Below are positions 8,146 through 18,311 of a DNA stretch of 64,000 nt, piece by piece. The DNA comes from CAZLMW01 sp964560875 (GTDB lineage Bacteria; Myxococcota_A; UBA9042): NCBI GenBank assembly GCA_964560875.1, contig CAZLMW010000008.1:35883-99882 (forward strand), in the 5' to 3' direction. A model generated the notes under the pieces. That model saw nothing but the letters and a program-made list of their open reading frames with translations. It did no database searches and was not told the origin of the DNA. Position 1 is the first letter of the stretch; every line of letters begins with the position of its first letter. The translations under genes and the position numbers were made by a program.

Positions 8146-9436
8146 ACTGCACTATCTCAGCATGGGCTATGGCCTTTTCGTCCTTCTCATCATTGGCGAG
8201 GCACTCTACGGCTGGGCCCGCCAACGACACGCTTACCGAATCGGTGAAGCGATCGTGAATGTGGGCCACGGCATGGTGTTCCAGGTCGCCGATCTGTTCA
8301 CCAAAGCGCTGTTCATGGCGCCGTTTCTGTGGGTGTCGTCGCAAACGCCGACCAAAGCGCTCGCCGTCGATTCGTGGTGGGCGTGGATCGTCGGGCTGTT
8401 CGCCTACGACTTCTGCGGCTACTGGCGCCACCGGCACCATCACGAGATCAACTTCCTGTGGGCGGTGCACAAGTGCCACCACGCCGCGGAAGACTTCAAC
8501 TTCGCTGCCGCGCTGCGACAAGCGTTGTTCGGCGGCGTCCTGGGCTGGCTCTGGTCGCTCCCCCTGGCGCTGATCATGCCGTTCGAGATGTTCGTCGGGC
8601 TGATCGTCTTCGACTACTTGTATCAATTCGTCCAACACACGCGGCATGTGCCCAAGCTCGGACCGATCGAATGGCTGTTCAACACGCCGTCGCACCATCG
8701 CGTGCACCACGGCACGGAAACGAAGTACCTGGATCGTAACTACGGCGGCATCTTGATCACCTGGGACCGTCTGTTCGGCACGTTCCAGGTCGAAGAAGAA
8801 GAACCAACCTACGGCGTTACCCGGCCTCTTGGCACGCTCAACGCCGTGTGGGCCAACCTCGTCCCGTGGCGCGATCTTTGGGCCGCTGCGAAAAGGACAA
8901 GCTCCCGCGGCGACGCATGGCGCTTGTGGGTGGTTGGACCGGACAAGACAGCGGATCTTGCCCCCGGCGNNNNNNNNNNNNNNNNNNNNNNNNNNNNNNN
9001 NNNNNNNNNNNNNNNNNNNNNNNNNNNNNNNNNNNNNNNNNNNNNNNNNNNNNNNNNNNNNNNNNNNNNAGAGTTGGCCAACGGTGACATCCCGGCGCCT
9101 GTCGCGCGTTACGTCGTCGCCACGTTCACAGCCAACGTTGCGGTTCTCGTTGCCCTCATCTGGACAGCCGATGGGTTGGTCGCCCTCCGTACGGTGTTGG
9201 CGTTGCTAACCGTGGTTGGCGCGGTCATGCCGAGCGCCATTCTTGAGCGGAAGAGGTGGGCGTGGCCTCTCGAGGGGGCACGGATCGCGACCCTCGTCTT
9301 TGTCGCGGCCCTTCTCGAACCACCGGCCATCGCGGCGGCGACGGTAATGCTGAGCGCCGCTCTGGCTGTTGTCTTTGGAGCGGATGTCTGGCTGCGGCGG
9401 ATGGTTCCAAACCACGCGCGACGAGACGCGGTGTAA
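8138..9436 (+). CDS. Sterol desaturase/fatty acid hydroxylase-family membrane protein (interrupted by assembly gap)
   Basis: Integral membrane di-iron enzyme. The three histidine clusters are visible: WRHRHHHE, HKCHH and HHRVHHG, which bind the two irons of this superfamily (hydroxylation or desaturation of lipids, alkylglycerol cleavage in AGMO relatives). The ATG overlaps the tetR stop by 8 bases. After about 277 codons the sequence is 100 Ns. The frame resumes as a hydrophobic C-terminal segment ending NHARRDAV, consistent with the extra transmembrane region of AGMO-like bacterial members. Because the N run is a placeholder of unknown true length, the join across it is inferred; the two parts could also be separate reading frames. 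Confidence 0.8.
   Translation: MTELHYLSMGYGLFVLLIIGEALYGWARQRHAYRIGEAIVNVGHGMVFQVADLFTKALFMAPFLWVSSQTPTKALAVDSWWAWIVGLFAYDFCGYWRHRHHHEINFLWAVHKCHHAAEDFNFAAALRQALFGGVLGWLWSLPLALIMPFEMFVGLIVFDYLYQFVQHTRHVPKLGPIEWLFNTPSHHRVHHGTETKYLDRNYGGILITWDRLFGTFQVEEEEPTYGVTRPLGTLNAVWANLVPWRDLWAAAKRTSSRGDAWRLWVVGPDKTADLAPGXXXXXXXXXXXXXXXXXXXXXXXXXXXXXXXXXXELANGDIPAPVARYVVATFTANVAVLVALIWTADGLVALRTVLALLTVVGAVMPSAILERKRWAWPLEGARIATLVFVAALLEPPAIAAATVMLSAALAVVFGADVWLRRMVPNHARRDAV
8970..9069. other. Assembly gap (100 Ns)
   Basis: Exactly 100 undetermined bases, the conventional scaffold placeholder, inside the sterol-desaturase-like gene. Confidence 0.99.
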
Positions 9437-9460
9437 CGCGACGGCGATCGGCCCGTCGTC

Positions 9461-12400
9461 ATGTCGATGCGCACATTTTGCCCGACCGCCGACCTGATCC
9501 AGGTCCGGTTTCGCACGTCAAATACGAGTGGCGCTGCCATGCTGACCGTTGCGATAGCGTTCGCGGTCTTCGGCGGATGTTCGCGAGAAGCGTCCAATGA
9601 CGACGAGACCGACGCGGCTGCGGACATGGCGGAAGCAGACAGCTCCGGCGGCGACGCGGCGCAGTTGGACGTCGACAAACCGGAATGCACGGTGAGCGCC
9701 GACTGCATCGGCAAAGTCGACGCGCCGGCGTGTTTCGTGCCCTCCTGTCTGGCCGGCAAGAGCACATGCGGGTTGGCCGAGGTACCCGAGGGAACCGCGT
9801 GCGAGGACAACAACGCCTGTACCAGCGGTGCCAAGTGCGGAACGGCCAAGGACGGCAGCCACACCTGCATCGGTCAACACGGTTCGTGCGACGACGCAAA
9901 CCCATGCACCGACGATAGCTGCGACAAGGCCAACGGCTGCTCGAACGCGCCAAATAAGGTTGCGTGCGACGACGGCAAAAAATGCACAACCGACGACGCG
10001 TGCGCGGACGGCAGCTGCAAGGGCGGTAAGAAGCTGCCTTGCGACGACAAAAACCCCTGCACGGACAACCTTTGTGCAGAGCCCAACGGATGCGCCAACC
10101 CGCCCAACGACGAGCTCTGCGACGACGGCAGCGCCTGCACGGAAAAAGACGCCTGCAAGTCCGGAAAATGTGCTGGCGGGGCGGCGCCGAGTTGCGACGA
10201 CGATAACCCATGCACCGACGATGGATGCGATCCGAAGACCGGGTGCACACATCTGCCGCACACCAAGGAATGCGACGACAGCAACGCCTGCACGACGCAG
10301 GACACGTGCAAGTCGTCCAAATGCACCGGCGTCGCAATCACGTGCAACGACAACAACCCCTGCACGAACGATGACTGCGATGCGGGTGGCAAGACCTCGG
10401 CTGGCGTAGAGAACGGCTGCAAACACGCCGCGAACAACGCCCCCTGCGACGATGACAACCCATGCACGACCGGCGACGCATGCGCCAAATCCGCATGTAG
10501 CGGCGCAGGGGAGCTGACTTGCGACGACGGCAACGTATGCACCGACGATTCGTGCGATGCGCAGGCGAAATCGGCCAAGACCGCGTGCGTTCACCTGCCA
10601 AACAGCGCGACGTGCACGGACGGAAATTCCTGCACGACCGGCGATACGTGTGCAAAGGGGTCCAACGGTGTCGCCGTTTGCGTGCAGGGCAAGAACCAGT
10701 GCGACTGCACGTCCGACGCCGATTGCAAGAAGGTCGATGACGGCAACTCGTGCAACGGGACCGTGTTCTGCGACAAGGCCAAGGCGCCGTTCAAGTGTCG
10801 GATCAAGCCGGGCAGCACGGTGGTCTGCAAACCGTCATCCGTCGCATGTCGCGTCAATGTGTGCGACGCGAAGACCGGTGACTGTGGCCTGACCAACGGC
10901 CACGAGGGAAAGGGCTGCGAAGACGGCAACATCTGCACGCTCAAGGACACGTGCAAAGGCGGCGCTTGTCTGGGTGTGGCGGCCGACTGCGACGACAACA
11001 AGATCTGCACGATCGACAACTGCATCAAGGCGTCCGGCGGCAACAAGGGCGGCTGTGTTCACGGTGTGATCGACGGCGCGGCCTGCGACGACAAGGACAA
11101 TTGTACGCAAGGCGACGCCTGCAAGGGCGGCTTCTGCATCCCGGGCAACAAGACAAGCTGCGACGACAACAAGGCGTGCACCAAGGACGCGTGCGACGCC
11201 AAGAGCGGCAAATGCAGCTACGTGGCCATCCAAGATGGATCGCCGTGTGACGACGACAGCAAGTGCACAAAATCGTCTAGCTGCAAAGCCGGGGCGTGCG
11301 TCGGCACGACGATTACCTGCGACGACGGCAATTCGTGCACCAAGGACCTCTGCACGCCCGCCACGGGATGCAACAACGCGCCGTTTCCCGGGCTCTGCAA
11401 CGACGGCGACTCGTGCACGGCAATGGACATCTGCCAGGGCGGCAAGTGCGTCGGCGGCCAGGCCAAGAAGTGCGATGACGGTGACGCCTGTACGGCCGAC
11501 GCCTGCTCCAAGGGCAAGTGCGTGTTCAAGGCCGGGCTGGGTCCATGCGATGACGGAATCGTCTGCACCGTCTCAGACACCTGCGCCAAGAATGCGGCCG
11601 GAATGGCGACATGTGCCGGCAAGCCCGAGAACAAGAAATGCGCGGACGCCAGCGCGTGCACGACCGACGCGTGCGACCCGCAGCTTGGCTGTCTTCACAC
11701 CCCGTCGGGAGCGTGTTCGGGCTGCAAGGGAATCGCATGTTTGGCCTGTGCGAAGAAGAAGCCGTGCACCAAGAAGAACGTTGTACCGGGCACGTGCTGT
11801 GAGATCGCGGACCCGCTCATCTACCTCGGCAAGGGAAACGGCGATGAGGTCGTGGACGTCGAGGTCATCGGCGATCACGCCTACATGTGCGGCGGCTTCG
11901 GCATACGGATCTCCAACGTCAAGGACCCGGCCAAACCGTTTGGCGTCAATGGCGGCTTCGGATTCGGTCCGCAGCGCTGCCAGCGGACGGGCGCGGGAGC
12001 CAAGCTCGGAAACGGGACGCAGGTGATTTACATCAGCCACCATGGCGACGACTGGGTGAAGACTCCGTTTCTCGGCACGTACTACTTCACGAAGACCCAG
12101 CAGCTCAAAGAGATCACGACCGAGACCGACGACAAGCTGCTGTTCGAAGGGATGCGTTGGTACAAAGATCACCTGTACGTGATGGTCCACACCAACGGCG
12201 TCCGCGTGTATACGACCAACTCACTCGGCGTGCCCAAGTACAGCCATACCGTCGGCGGTTTTTCCAATGCCTGGAAGATGGAGATCATCGACAAATCCGG
12301 CTACGTGGCCGACGCGGAAGGCGGCGTGAGAGTCGTGGACCTCGGAACGCCGGCTAAACCGAAAATAATCCAATCGGTCAAGACAAGCGGGATGGCGCGT

Positions 12401-13495
12401 GACCTCGATGGCCACGACAAGCGTGTGTTTGTCGCCATGGGCGGGGCAGGAATCGGCGTCTACAAGCGCGACGTCGACGGCAAGCTGAAGTTCGAGTTCA
12501 ACACGAGCCCGGACGGCAGCGCCCAGGCGGTGAGCTACGACAACGGCTTGTTGGCCGCGGCAAACTGGACCCACAGCGCCATGTACGACGCGGGCACGCT
12601 GCAGCTGCTGGCGACCGAGAAGGTGAAGAACTTCCCGGGCTTCGAGCAGGACTTCGGGATCTTCCTGCGCGACGGCGTCGCATACGTCGGCGAGTGGGAG
12701 GGTGTGCACACATTGAAGTACACGCCCGGACGCGTCGCGCCGGATATGTGGATCGGCGACGAGCTGCTGACGTTCGCAACAGGCAAGGGCCTGCAAAGCC
12801 GCGTGGTCATCGTGCGCAACCGGGGGCTGGTCGAGCTGCAGGTCAAAAACATCAAGGTGCCGGCCGGTCAGCCGTTCAAGGTCGACAAGAAGGCGTTCAA
12901 GGTGCCACCGGGCGGCGCCGCCTCATTCGAGGTCACGTTCACCGGCAAGGGCGCGCAGTACGACGTGCAGATCGCGCTGCAGATCTTCTCCAACGACCCG
13001 GATTCCTACCAGAACCCCTACCGCCTCTATTTGGTGGCAAAGAAGCAAAGTGGACAGGTCAACGTCGGCGACCCAGTGCCGTCCAAGATGGTGTTCCTCG
13101 GCCTCGACGGGACGAAGTACGACATGACGAAGCTCAAGGGCAAAGTCGTGGTCCTGGCGTACTTCGCGCTGTTCTGACCCATTTGCGGTCTGGAGTTGTC
13201 AGACCTCGAACATGCGGTGTGGAAGCCGTTCAAGAGCAAGGACGTGATGGTGCTCGGCGTGCATAGCGGCGAAAGCAAGAAGCTGCTCAATGACTTCGTG
13301 AAGCAGACTGGCGTGACGTATCCGATCGTCGGACAAAGCGGCTGGGTGAGCTTCAACTTCCCGCCGGGCACGGGATATCCGTATCCAAAGGACGTCGTGT
13401 TCGACAAGAAGGGCGTCGTGCGGTCGATCAAGTCGAGCTTCTCGACCGAAGAGATCAAGGCGTTGGTTCAGAAGCTTATGAACGAGAAGCCGTGA
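9461..13495 (+). CDS. Candidate selenoprotein: Cys-rich/LVIVD-propeller lipoprotein with C-terminal redoxin domain (in-frame TGA at 13175-13177)
   Basis: A conventional reading stops at TGA 13175, giving 1238 residues that end in the middle of a thioredoxin-like domain. The same frame stays open to 13495 (1344 codons). The redoxin domain begins NVGDPVPSKMVFLGLDGTKYDMTKLKGKVVVLAYFALF. The TGA falls exactly where redoxins have the first Cys of CxxC, giving U1239-P-I-C1242. The domain then continues VMVLGVHSGESKKLLNDFVKQTGVTYPIVG and a normal C-terminus. Upstream are a lipobox FGGC (Cys40), Cys-rich modules (about 65-765), an LVIVD-type beta-propeller (about 785-1095) and an ASH-like beta domain (about 1100-1195). 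A 19-base hairpin follows the TGA. Start ATG 9461 is chosen to include a basic n-region; ATG 9539 is possible. Probably an outer-surface thiol/selenol redox protein. Confidence 0.75.
13187..13205 (+). promoter_or_regulatory. Putative bacterial SECIS hairpin 3' of the TGA
   Basis: GGTCTG (13187-13192) pairs perfectly with CAGACC (13200-13205) around a 7-base loop starting with G. The loop begins 15 bases after the TGA, near the spacing known for bacterial SECIS elements. Found by eye, with no energy calculation. Confidence 0.55.
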
Positions 13496-13509
13496 GCTTG
13501 GCCGCGGGC

Positions 13510-13585
13510 GCGGATGGGCGGATGGGCGGATGCGCGGATGCGCGGATGCGCGGATGCGCGGATGCGCGGATGCGCGGATGCGCGG
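13510..13585. repeat. 8-bp tandem repeat, about 9.5 copies
   Basis: Nine consecutive units of GCGGATG(C/G) plus a partial unit, directly after the candidate selenoprotein stop. The first two units carry G and the rest C at the last position. The units are only 8 bp with no spacers, so this is a microsatellite and not a CRISPR array. Confidence 0.9.
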
Positions 13586-14183
13586 GCTGACGTGAACAAA
13601 CCCCGCCACACCCTCCGGGATCCTCCACGGGGATTCGTGTCACCCGTCGGACCCGTCGCTGGTTCCTCCCCCGGCACCGTCGGCGAGGCTCAAACACCCC
13701 GCGCGACGGCACCACCACCATGCAGCAAGGCGAACCGCCCCGCCGCGCGGACCTACCGCCGGTTTCGACACCGACGGCCCGCCCAACCAACCTGGTGATG
13801 CTTCCCCACGCTGTGCACCGCGCCGGTGAAGACCCCGACGCCGCAGCCGGGGCGCTGCCCTTGTTACAAGACCCGTGCCAACCGGCGCACCAAGCAAATT
13901 CAGTCACTTACACGCCATCCCATGCGCCGAATCCACGGCCTGGGACCTCGAGGCGCCACGAACGCTCCGCACACAGGCCTCGCCACCGCGCAGTCACGCG
14001 TTCACGAAACAGCCGCCCACGCCCATTGGGACCACGGTGGGACCCCAAACGATGCACACAAGCGCCGCTGTAGGCCCGGCAATGAGACTTTTCGCGGGAC
14101 TCTGGGACTTGCGCCAGGCCAATCCGCCCTGCTCCCACGCCCCGGTCCTTACCGCCGCGCCTTGCTGAACTCCGCGGTGCCAG
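13586..14183. other. Intergenic stretch without a supported gene
   Basis: Open frames exist on both strands, but none shows a recognisable motif, convincing ribosome-binding site or plausible protein composition; they are Pro/Arg-rich, as expected of GC-rich non-coding DNA. It may hold decayed sequence. Confidence 0.5.
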
Positions 14184-14906
14184 TCAGACCTGCCCTGCGG
14201 CAGGCTCGCGCGGCGTCGCCAACAGCAGTCGGTTCTTCGGCGTGATCTCGGCGGGAATCATCGCTGTGATTACGTCGAAGCCAGCAGCCTCCAACCGCAC
14301 GACACGTTGCACATCGATCGCGAGTGGGGCGTGCATCCAGCCGCGCAGTGAGCCGCTATCGCACAGCTTGATGCTGTGACAGCACGGCAACACAGCGACG
14401 CGGCACCGTGCCGATATCGCTACGTCCAACACGCGGTCGGTCAACGGCCCGCAAGCATGAACGGAGACGACGATGTCACGGGACTCCGGCCGCGCGGACT
14501 GCAGGCTGCCGTCGACGTACGTGATGTCTTCAGCGAGTCGTGGCCAGCGGACAGCGAGCGCGTCGAGCACGCGTTGATGGGATAGCGGGCGGCGGCGATC
14601 GATGCACGTCGCGCCCGGACAGGACCCATCGAGCAGCAGCAACATCGCGGCGACGAGCCCATGCCCGGCCGCAAGATCATACACCCGGCCGCCTCGCATC
14701 CGCCTGCGCACGCGCCGCGCCACCTCCCACGCTTCGAAGAATTCCTTGCGCGGCAGGCAGCCGGCGTCGCAAACCGCGCGGGCGAGGCGATCTTTGAGCG
14801 ATTCGGACGGAAACAGCTTCTTGCTGTGCGGTGTCAACGCCTTCTTGGACGAGAACTGACGAACGCGAGGGACGTTCGGTTTGCCGGGTGGGTCGGGCGC
14901 AACCAT
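14184..14906 (-). CDS. Class I SAM-dependent methyltransferase-like protein (Methyltransf_32-like)
   Basis: 240 residues from ATG 14906; an in-frame start at 14939 would add 11 residues and neither has a clear ribosome-binding site. VYDLAAGHGLVAAMLLLLD is a Rossmann motif I, and CIDRRRPLSHQRVLDAL follows as the acidic-loop strand. Then comes DIVVSVHACGPLTDRVLDVA, where methyltransferases of the TRM13/METTL25 type (Pfam Methyltransf_32) carry a conserved HACG..(S/T)D, and RVAVLPCCHSIKL with the CCH motif. It therefore probably methylates an RNA or protein in the cytosol, but the substrate cannot be read from sequence. It stands alone between long intergenic regions. Confidence 0.6.
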   Translation of the reverse strand: MVAPDPPGKPNVPRVRQFSSKKALTPHSKKLFPSESLKDRLARAVCDAGCLPRKEFFEAWEVARRVRRRMRGGRVYDLAAGHGLVAAMLLLLDGSCPGATCIDRRRPLSHQRVLDALAVRWPRLAEDITYVDGSLQSARPESRDIVVSVHACGPLTDRVLDVAISARCRVAVLPCCHSIKLCDSGSLRGWMHAPLAIDVQRVVRLEAAGFDVITAMIPAEITPKNRLLLATPREPAAGQV

Positions 14907-15036
14907 GGCGGGGAGTCTATCGGAGTTCGCGGGTGGCATCCGGGTGCATTCGCCCCGGCTCGGCGCGGGTGGAGAATGTCTTCATTGTTGCTGCCGGCGG
15001 GCTCCCCTACCCTCTGCCCGCCGTCGTGGAGGTGGT

Positions 15037-18000
15037 ATGCGCAGGGCAACGACGATGTGGTGGACCGGTGCGGCCGTGTTCTTGGTTTACGGATGCGGTT
15101 CGGACACCGAAACGGGGCCTCAAACTCTCGCGCCCACGTGCGCCGTCGACGGCGATTGCGCCAACGGCTTGAAGTGCGCACCGGCGGGCCTGTGCGTTGC
15201 CAGGTCAGACGGCGGCTCAATCGACGGACGTACATTCACGACCTTCGGCGATGCGTCCTCGTCGTCGTCAAGCGGTGCATCGTCAAGCGGTGCATCGTCA
15301 AGCGGTGCATCGTCAAGCGGCGCAGATGCAGGCAGCACAGGGGCATCCGACACCGCCAAGAAAGGCTGCATTTCGAGCGGCGAATGCGATGATGGAGACC
15401 CCTGCACGGACGACTACTGTTCCAAGGGCGCGTGCGAGGCTTTGCCCAAAGCGGATTGCTGCAAGGTCGACGGCGACTGCGACGACAAGCTCGGCTGCAC
15501 CGCGGACACCTGCACGGCGAGCGGCATGTGCAATCACACTCCCAACGGTCAGTCGTGTTTCATCGACGGCAAGTGCGTCAAGAAGGGCGAGTCCGGAACG
15601 AATCCCTGCGAGGTTTGTGAGCCAGCCAAGAGCGGCACCGCCTACACCGCTATCGTCGGCCCGTCATGTGACGACGGCAATCCATGCTCGACCGGTGACG
15701 TCTGCGTCGCGGGTGGCATGTGCGTGGGGCAGCCCAAGCAGGGTTGTTGCCTGTCCGACGTCGCTTGCGTGACCGGCAGCGCCTGCAAAACCGGCACCTG
15801 CAACAAGACCACCAACACCTGTAAAATCGTCACAAAACCCGGCTGCTGCACGGTCGACACCGAGTGCGCCGGCGCTGGCGAAGCGTGCTCGAAGACGTTC
15901 TGCGACCCGGCAACGAACACCTGTAATAGCTCCGCGCTGCCCGACGGGTCCAGCTGCGACGACGGCAACGGCTGCACCCTTAAGGACGCGTGTAAGGGCG
16001 GGACCTGCCAGGGCGGGACGACCGGCTGCAACGACGGCAATCCGTGCACCAAGGACGCATGTGTCGCAGGCAAATGCCAACACACGCCAACCGCGAACTG
16101 CTGCGCGAAAGGAGCGTGCTGCAACATCGGGCCGGGCACGACGAAGGCCAAGGGGGACAAATGCGGGTCGACCGTCCGCAAGATCGAATACTCATGCCTC
16201 GGTCAGGTCGCGCGTCGTCGATATGCGTTCGACGGCTGCGACGGCGTGGCGACGACTTGCATGGCAAACAAGACCCTGCACTACGCCGCGTGGCAGACGA
16301 TCAAGATCTGTGCGTCCGGCAGCAAATGCGTTTCCAAGGGGACGTCGTACAGCTGCCAGGGCGGCAGCGGCGGGGGCACCGCGGATCTTCAATCGAGCTC
16401 GCTGAAGACGTCGAAAACGCTCTACAAACCCGGCGAAAAGGCGCTGATCCTGTCGGCGGTTCGCAACGGCGGAAAGGGCCATGCAGGTCCGTTCACGGTC
16501 GAGTACCGGCTGTCCACAAACACGCTGTTGAGCACCGGCGACAAGCTGATCAGCACGGTCAAGAAGACGTCGCTGCCATCCCTGAAGACCATCAGCGCGA
16601 ACGCCTACGTCACCATTCCCGCGACGACCAAACCCGGCACCTACTACTTGTTTGTGTGGATCGATCGCACCAACCAGGTGAAAGAGACAACGACCAGCAA
16701 CAACCGCCGCTATGTGAAGGTCACAATCAGCGGCAGCACAACGAAGGGCATCGACCTCGCCCCGCAGAGCTTCAAGACCACCAAGACGAGCTACAAGGCG
16801 GGCGAGACGGTCGTCTTCACTGGGTTGATTCGCAACCTCGGCACCCTGAGCTCGGGGACGTTCACGGCCGAGTACCGACTCTCCACAAACACCGCCATCA
16901 CGACAGCCGATCCGCTGCTCCGAGTTGTCACGAAGCCATCGCTGGGTGCCAGTGTCTCCACGAGCGCGACGACAATCGCCAAGATCCCGAGCAATGCGAA
17001 GAGCGGCACGTACTACGTTGCGCTCTGGGCAGACCGCACGAACAAGGTGAAGGAGACCAACGAGTCCAACAACATCGCGATGTACAAGGTCACGATTGAC
17101 GGCTCGTCGAGCACCACCCCGGACCTCACTCCGTACTCGTTCAAGTCGACCAAGACCTTTTACAAATCCGGCGAGACGGTCGTGTTCACCGGTGGGATCC
17201 GCAATCTCGGCAAGACAACCGCGCCCCCGTACGTGGTCGACTATCGCCTGTCTACGAACAGCTCGGTCAGCACCCTCGATCCCGTATTGCGAACCGTGTC
17301 CAAACCCGCGCTGGCGGCCGGGGGAAGCACGAGCGCGCTGACAACGGGCAAGATTCCGCCCACCACGAAGCCGGGAACCTACTACCTGGGCATCTGGGTC
17401 GACCGAACCAACAAGGTCAAAGAGGGCAACGAGTCCAACAACATCGCGGTGTTCAAGATCACGGTCGGCAGTAACACGTCGCTGAAGTCGGACCTGGTCG
17501 GCACGTCGCTCAAGACGAGCAAGACGAGCTACAAGGCGGGCGAAACCGCAGTTATTTACGGCAGCGTGCGCAACCAGGGTCTCGTCGCCGCCGGCTCGTT
17601 CACCGTCGAATATCGGCTGAGCAAGACGTCGATCATCACGACGCTCGATCCGCTGCTCGCGACGGTCAAGAAGACCGGCCTGAGTCCCAATAGCCAAACC
17701 TCGGCGACCGCGGTGGCCAAGATCCCGGCCAACATATCGGCAGGGACCTGGTACATCGGGATGTGGATCGACCGCACCAACAAGGTCAGCGAGTCGTCGA
17801 CCATCAACAACAAACGGGTCTACAAGATTACGATCGGGTCGGGCTCGACGATTCTGCCGGACCTCGTCCCCATCTCGTTCAAGCCAACCAAGACCGTGTA
17901 TTCGCCCGGCAGCCAGATCGTTTTCACCGGCAGCATTCGCAACATGGGCAAGACGGTCGCGGCGCCCTTCAGCGTCGAGTACCGGTTGAGCAAGACGAGC

Positions 18001-18225
18001 CTGCTGTTGACGTTCGACCCGTTGCTCAAGACGCTCAGCAAAGGCGCACTCGCCGGTGGCATGACCACTTCGGCGCTGACTTTTGGCGTGATCCCAAAGA
18101 CCACCAAGCCCGGCACGTATTACGTCGGCATCTGGCTCGATCGGCTCAACAAGGTCAAGGAAGGCAACGAGAGCAACAACAAGGCGGTGCACAAGATCAC
18201 CGTGTCGGGCGCCGCGATCAAATAG
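15037..18225 (+). CDS. Cys-rich lipoprotein with five CARDB repeats
   Basis: 1062 residues from ATG 15037, preceded by a clear GGAGG (15028-15032); upstream in-frame codons are not part of the gene. Signal peptide with lipobox VYGC (Cys20). A short Ser/Gly/Ala linker of SGASS units follows (about 72-95). Residues about 110-430 are Cys-rich modules (CDDGNPC..) including a CC-containing variant. From about 449 to the end are five tandem CARDB (CARF/adhesion-type beta-sandwich) repeats of about 122 residues. Each opens with (D)L...SLK.SKT.YK.GE and ends GTYY.(G/F).W.DR.NKVKE...SNN. Exported and anchored by lipid; likely adhesive or a scaffold for cell-surface partners. No enzymatic motif. Confidence 0.85.
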   Translation: MRRATTMWWTGAAVFLVYGCGSDTETGPQTLAPTCAVDGDCANGLKCAPAGLCVARSDGGSIDGRTFTTFGDASSSSSSGASSSGASSSGASSSGADAGSTGASDTAKKGCISSGECDDGDPCTDDYCSKGACEALPKADCCKVDGDCDDKLGCTADTCTASGMCNHTPNGQSCFIDGKCVKKGESGTNPCEVCEPAKSGTAYTAIVGPSCDDGNPCSTGDVCVAGGMCVGQPKQGCCLSDVACVTGSACKTGTCNKTTNTCKIVTKPGCCTVDTECAGAGEACSKTFCDPATNTCNSSALPDGSSCDDGNGCTLKDACKGGTCQGGTTGCNDGNPCTKDACVAGKCQHTPTANCCAKGACCNIGPGTTKAKGDKCGSTVRKIEYSCLGQVARRRYAFDGCDGVATTCMANKTLHYAAWQTIKICASGSKCVSKGTSYSCQGGSGGGTADLQSSSLKTSKTLYKPGEKALILSAVRNGGKGHAGPFTVEYRLSTNTLLSTGDKLISTVKKTSLPSLKTISANAYVTIPATTKPGTYYLFVWIDRTNQVKETTTSNNRRYVKVTISGSTTKGIDLAPQSFKTTKTSYKAGETVVFTGLIRNLGTLSSGTFTAEYRLSTNTAITTADPLLRVVTKPSLGASVSTSATTIAKIPSNAKSGTYYVALWADRTNKVKETNESNNIAMYKVTIDGSSSTTPDLTPYSFKSTKTFYKSGETVVFTGGIRNLGKTTAPPYVVDYRLSTNSSVSTLDPVLRTVSKPALAAGGSTSALTTGKIPPTTKPGTYYLGIWVDRTNKVKEGNESNNIAVFKITVGSNTSLKSDLVGTSLKTSKTSYKAGETAVIYGSVRNQGLVAAGSFTVEYRLSKTSIITTLDPLLATVKKTGLSPNSQTSATAVAKIPANISAGTWYIGMWIDRTNKVSESSTINNKRVYKITIGSGSTILPDLVPISFKPTKTVYSPGSQIVFTGSIRNMGKTVAAPFSVEYRLSKTSLLLTFDPLLKTLSKGALAGGMTTSALTFGVIPKTTKPGTYYVGIWLDRLNKVKEGNESNNKAVHKITVSGAAIK
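15271..15315 (+). repeat. 15-bp in-frame tandem repeat (Ser/Gly/Ala linker)
   Basis: Three identical units AGCGGTGCATCGTCA plus a partial fourth, encoding SGASS repeats between the lipidated N-terminus and the Cys-rich part. Confidence 0.9.
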
Positions 18226-18263
18226 CGGGGATCGACCCCACCCTCGGCCTCTCGTTTTCGCCC

Positions 18264-18272
18264 TGCTACAAT
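18264..18272 (+). promoter_or_regulatory. Possible extended -10 element upstream of a small ORF
   Basis: TG-C-TACAAT (18264-18272) resembles an extended -10, 39 bases before the ATG at 18312. No convincing -35 is present. Confidence 0.25.
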
Positions 18273-18278
18273 CGACAC

Positions 18279-18296
18279 CGCGGCAAGGCTGCCGCG
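18279..18296 (+). terminator. Short GC hairpin after the CARDB gene
   Basis: CGCGGCA (18279-18285) and TGCCGCG (18290-18296) form a 7-bp stem with a 4-base loop. No T run follows, so termination is uncertain; it may instead be a leader hairpin of the small ORF at 18312. Confidence 0.3.
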
Positions 18297-18311
18297 ATTG
18301 AGGACAACGAG

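Noticed and set aside
13196..13495. Independent 99-residue gene after the first TGA
   Set aside because: It starts at a TTG inside the putative SECIS loop, lacks a ribosome-binding site and is the exact continuation of the redoxin domain in the same frame.
13510..13585. Short regular repeats resembling a CRISPR array
   Set aside because: Units are 8 bp and contiguous with no spacers, and no cas gene is present.
16192..18192. Minus-strand 666-residue open frame opposite the CARDB gene
   Set aside because: Arg/Asp/Val-rich shadow of the CARDB repeats; the plus-strand gene has a lipobox, GGAGG and a recognised domain.
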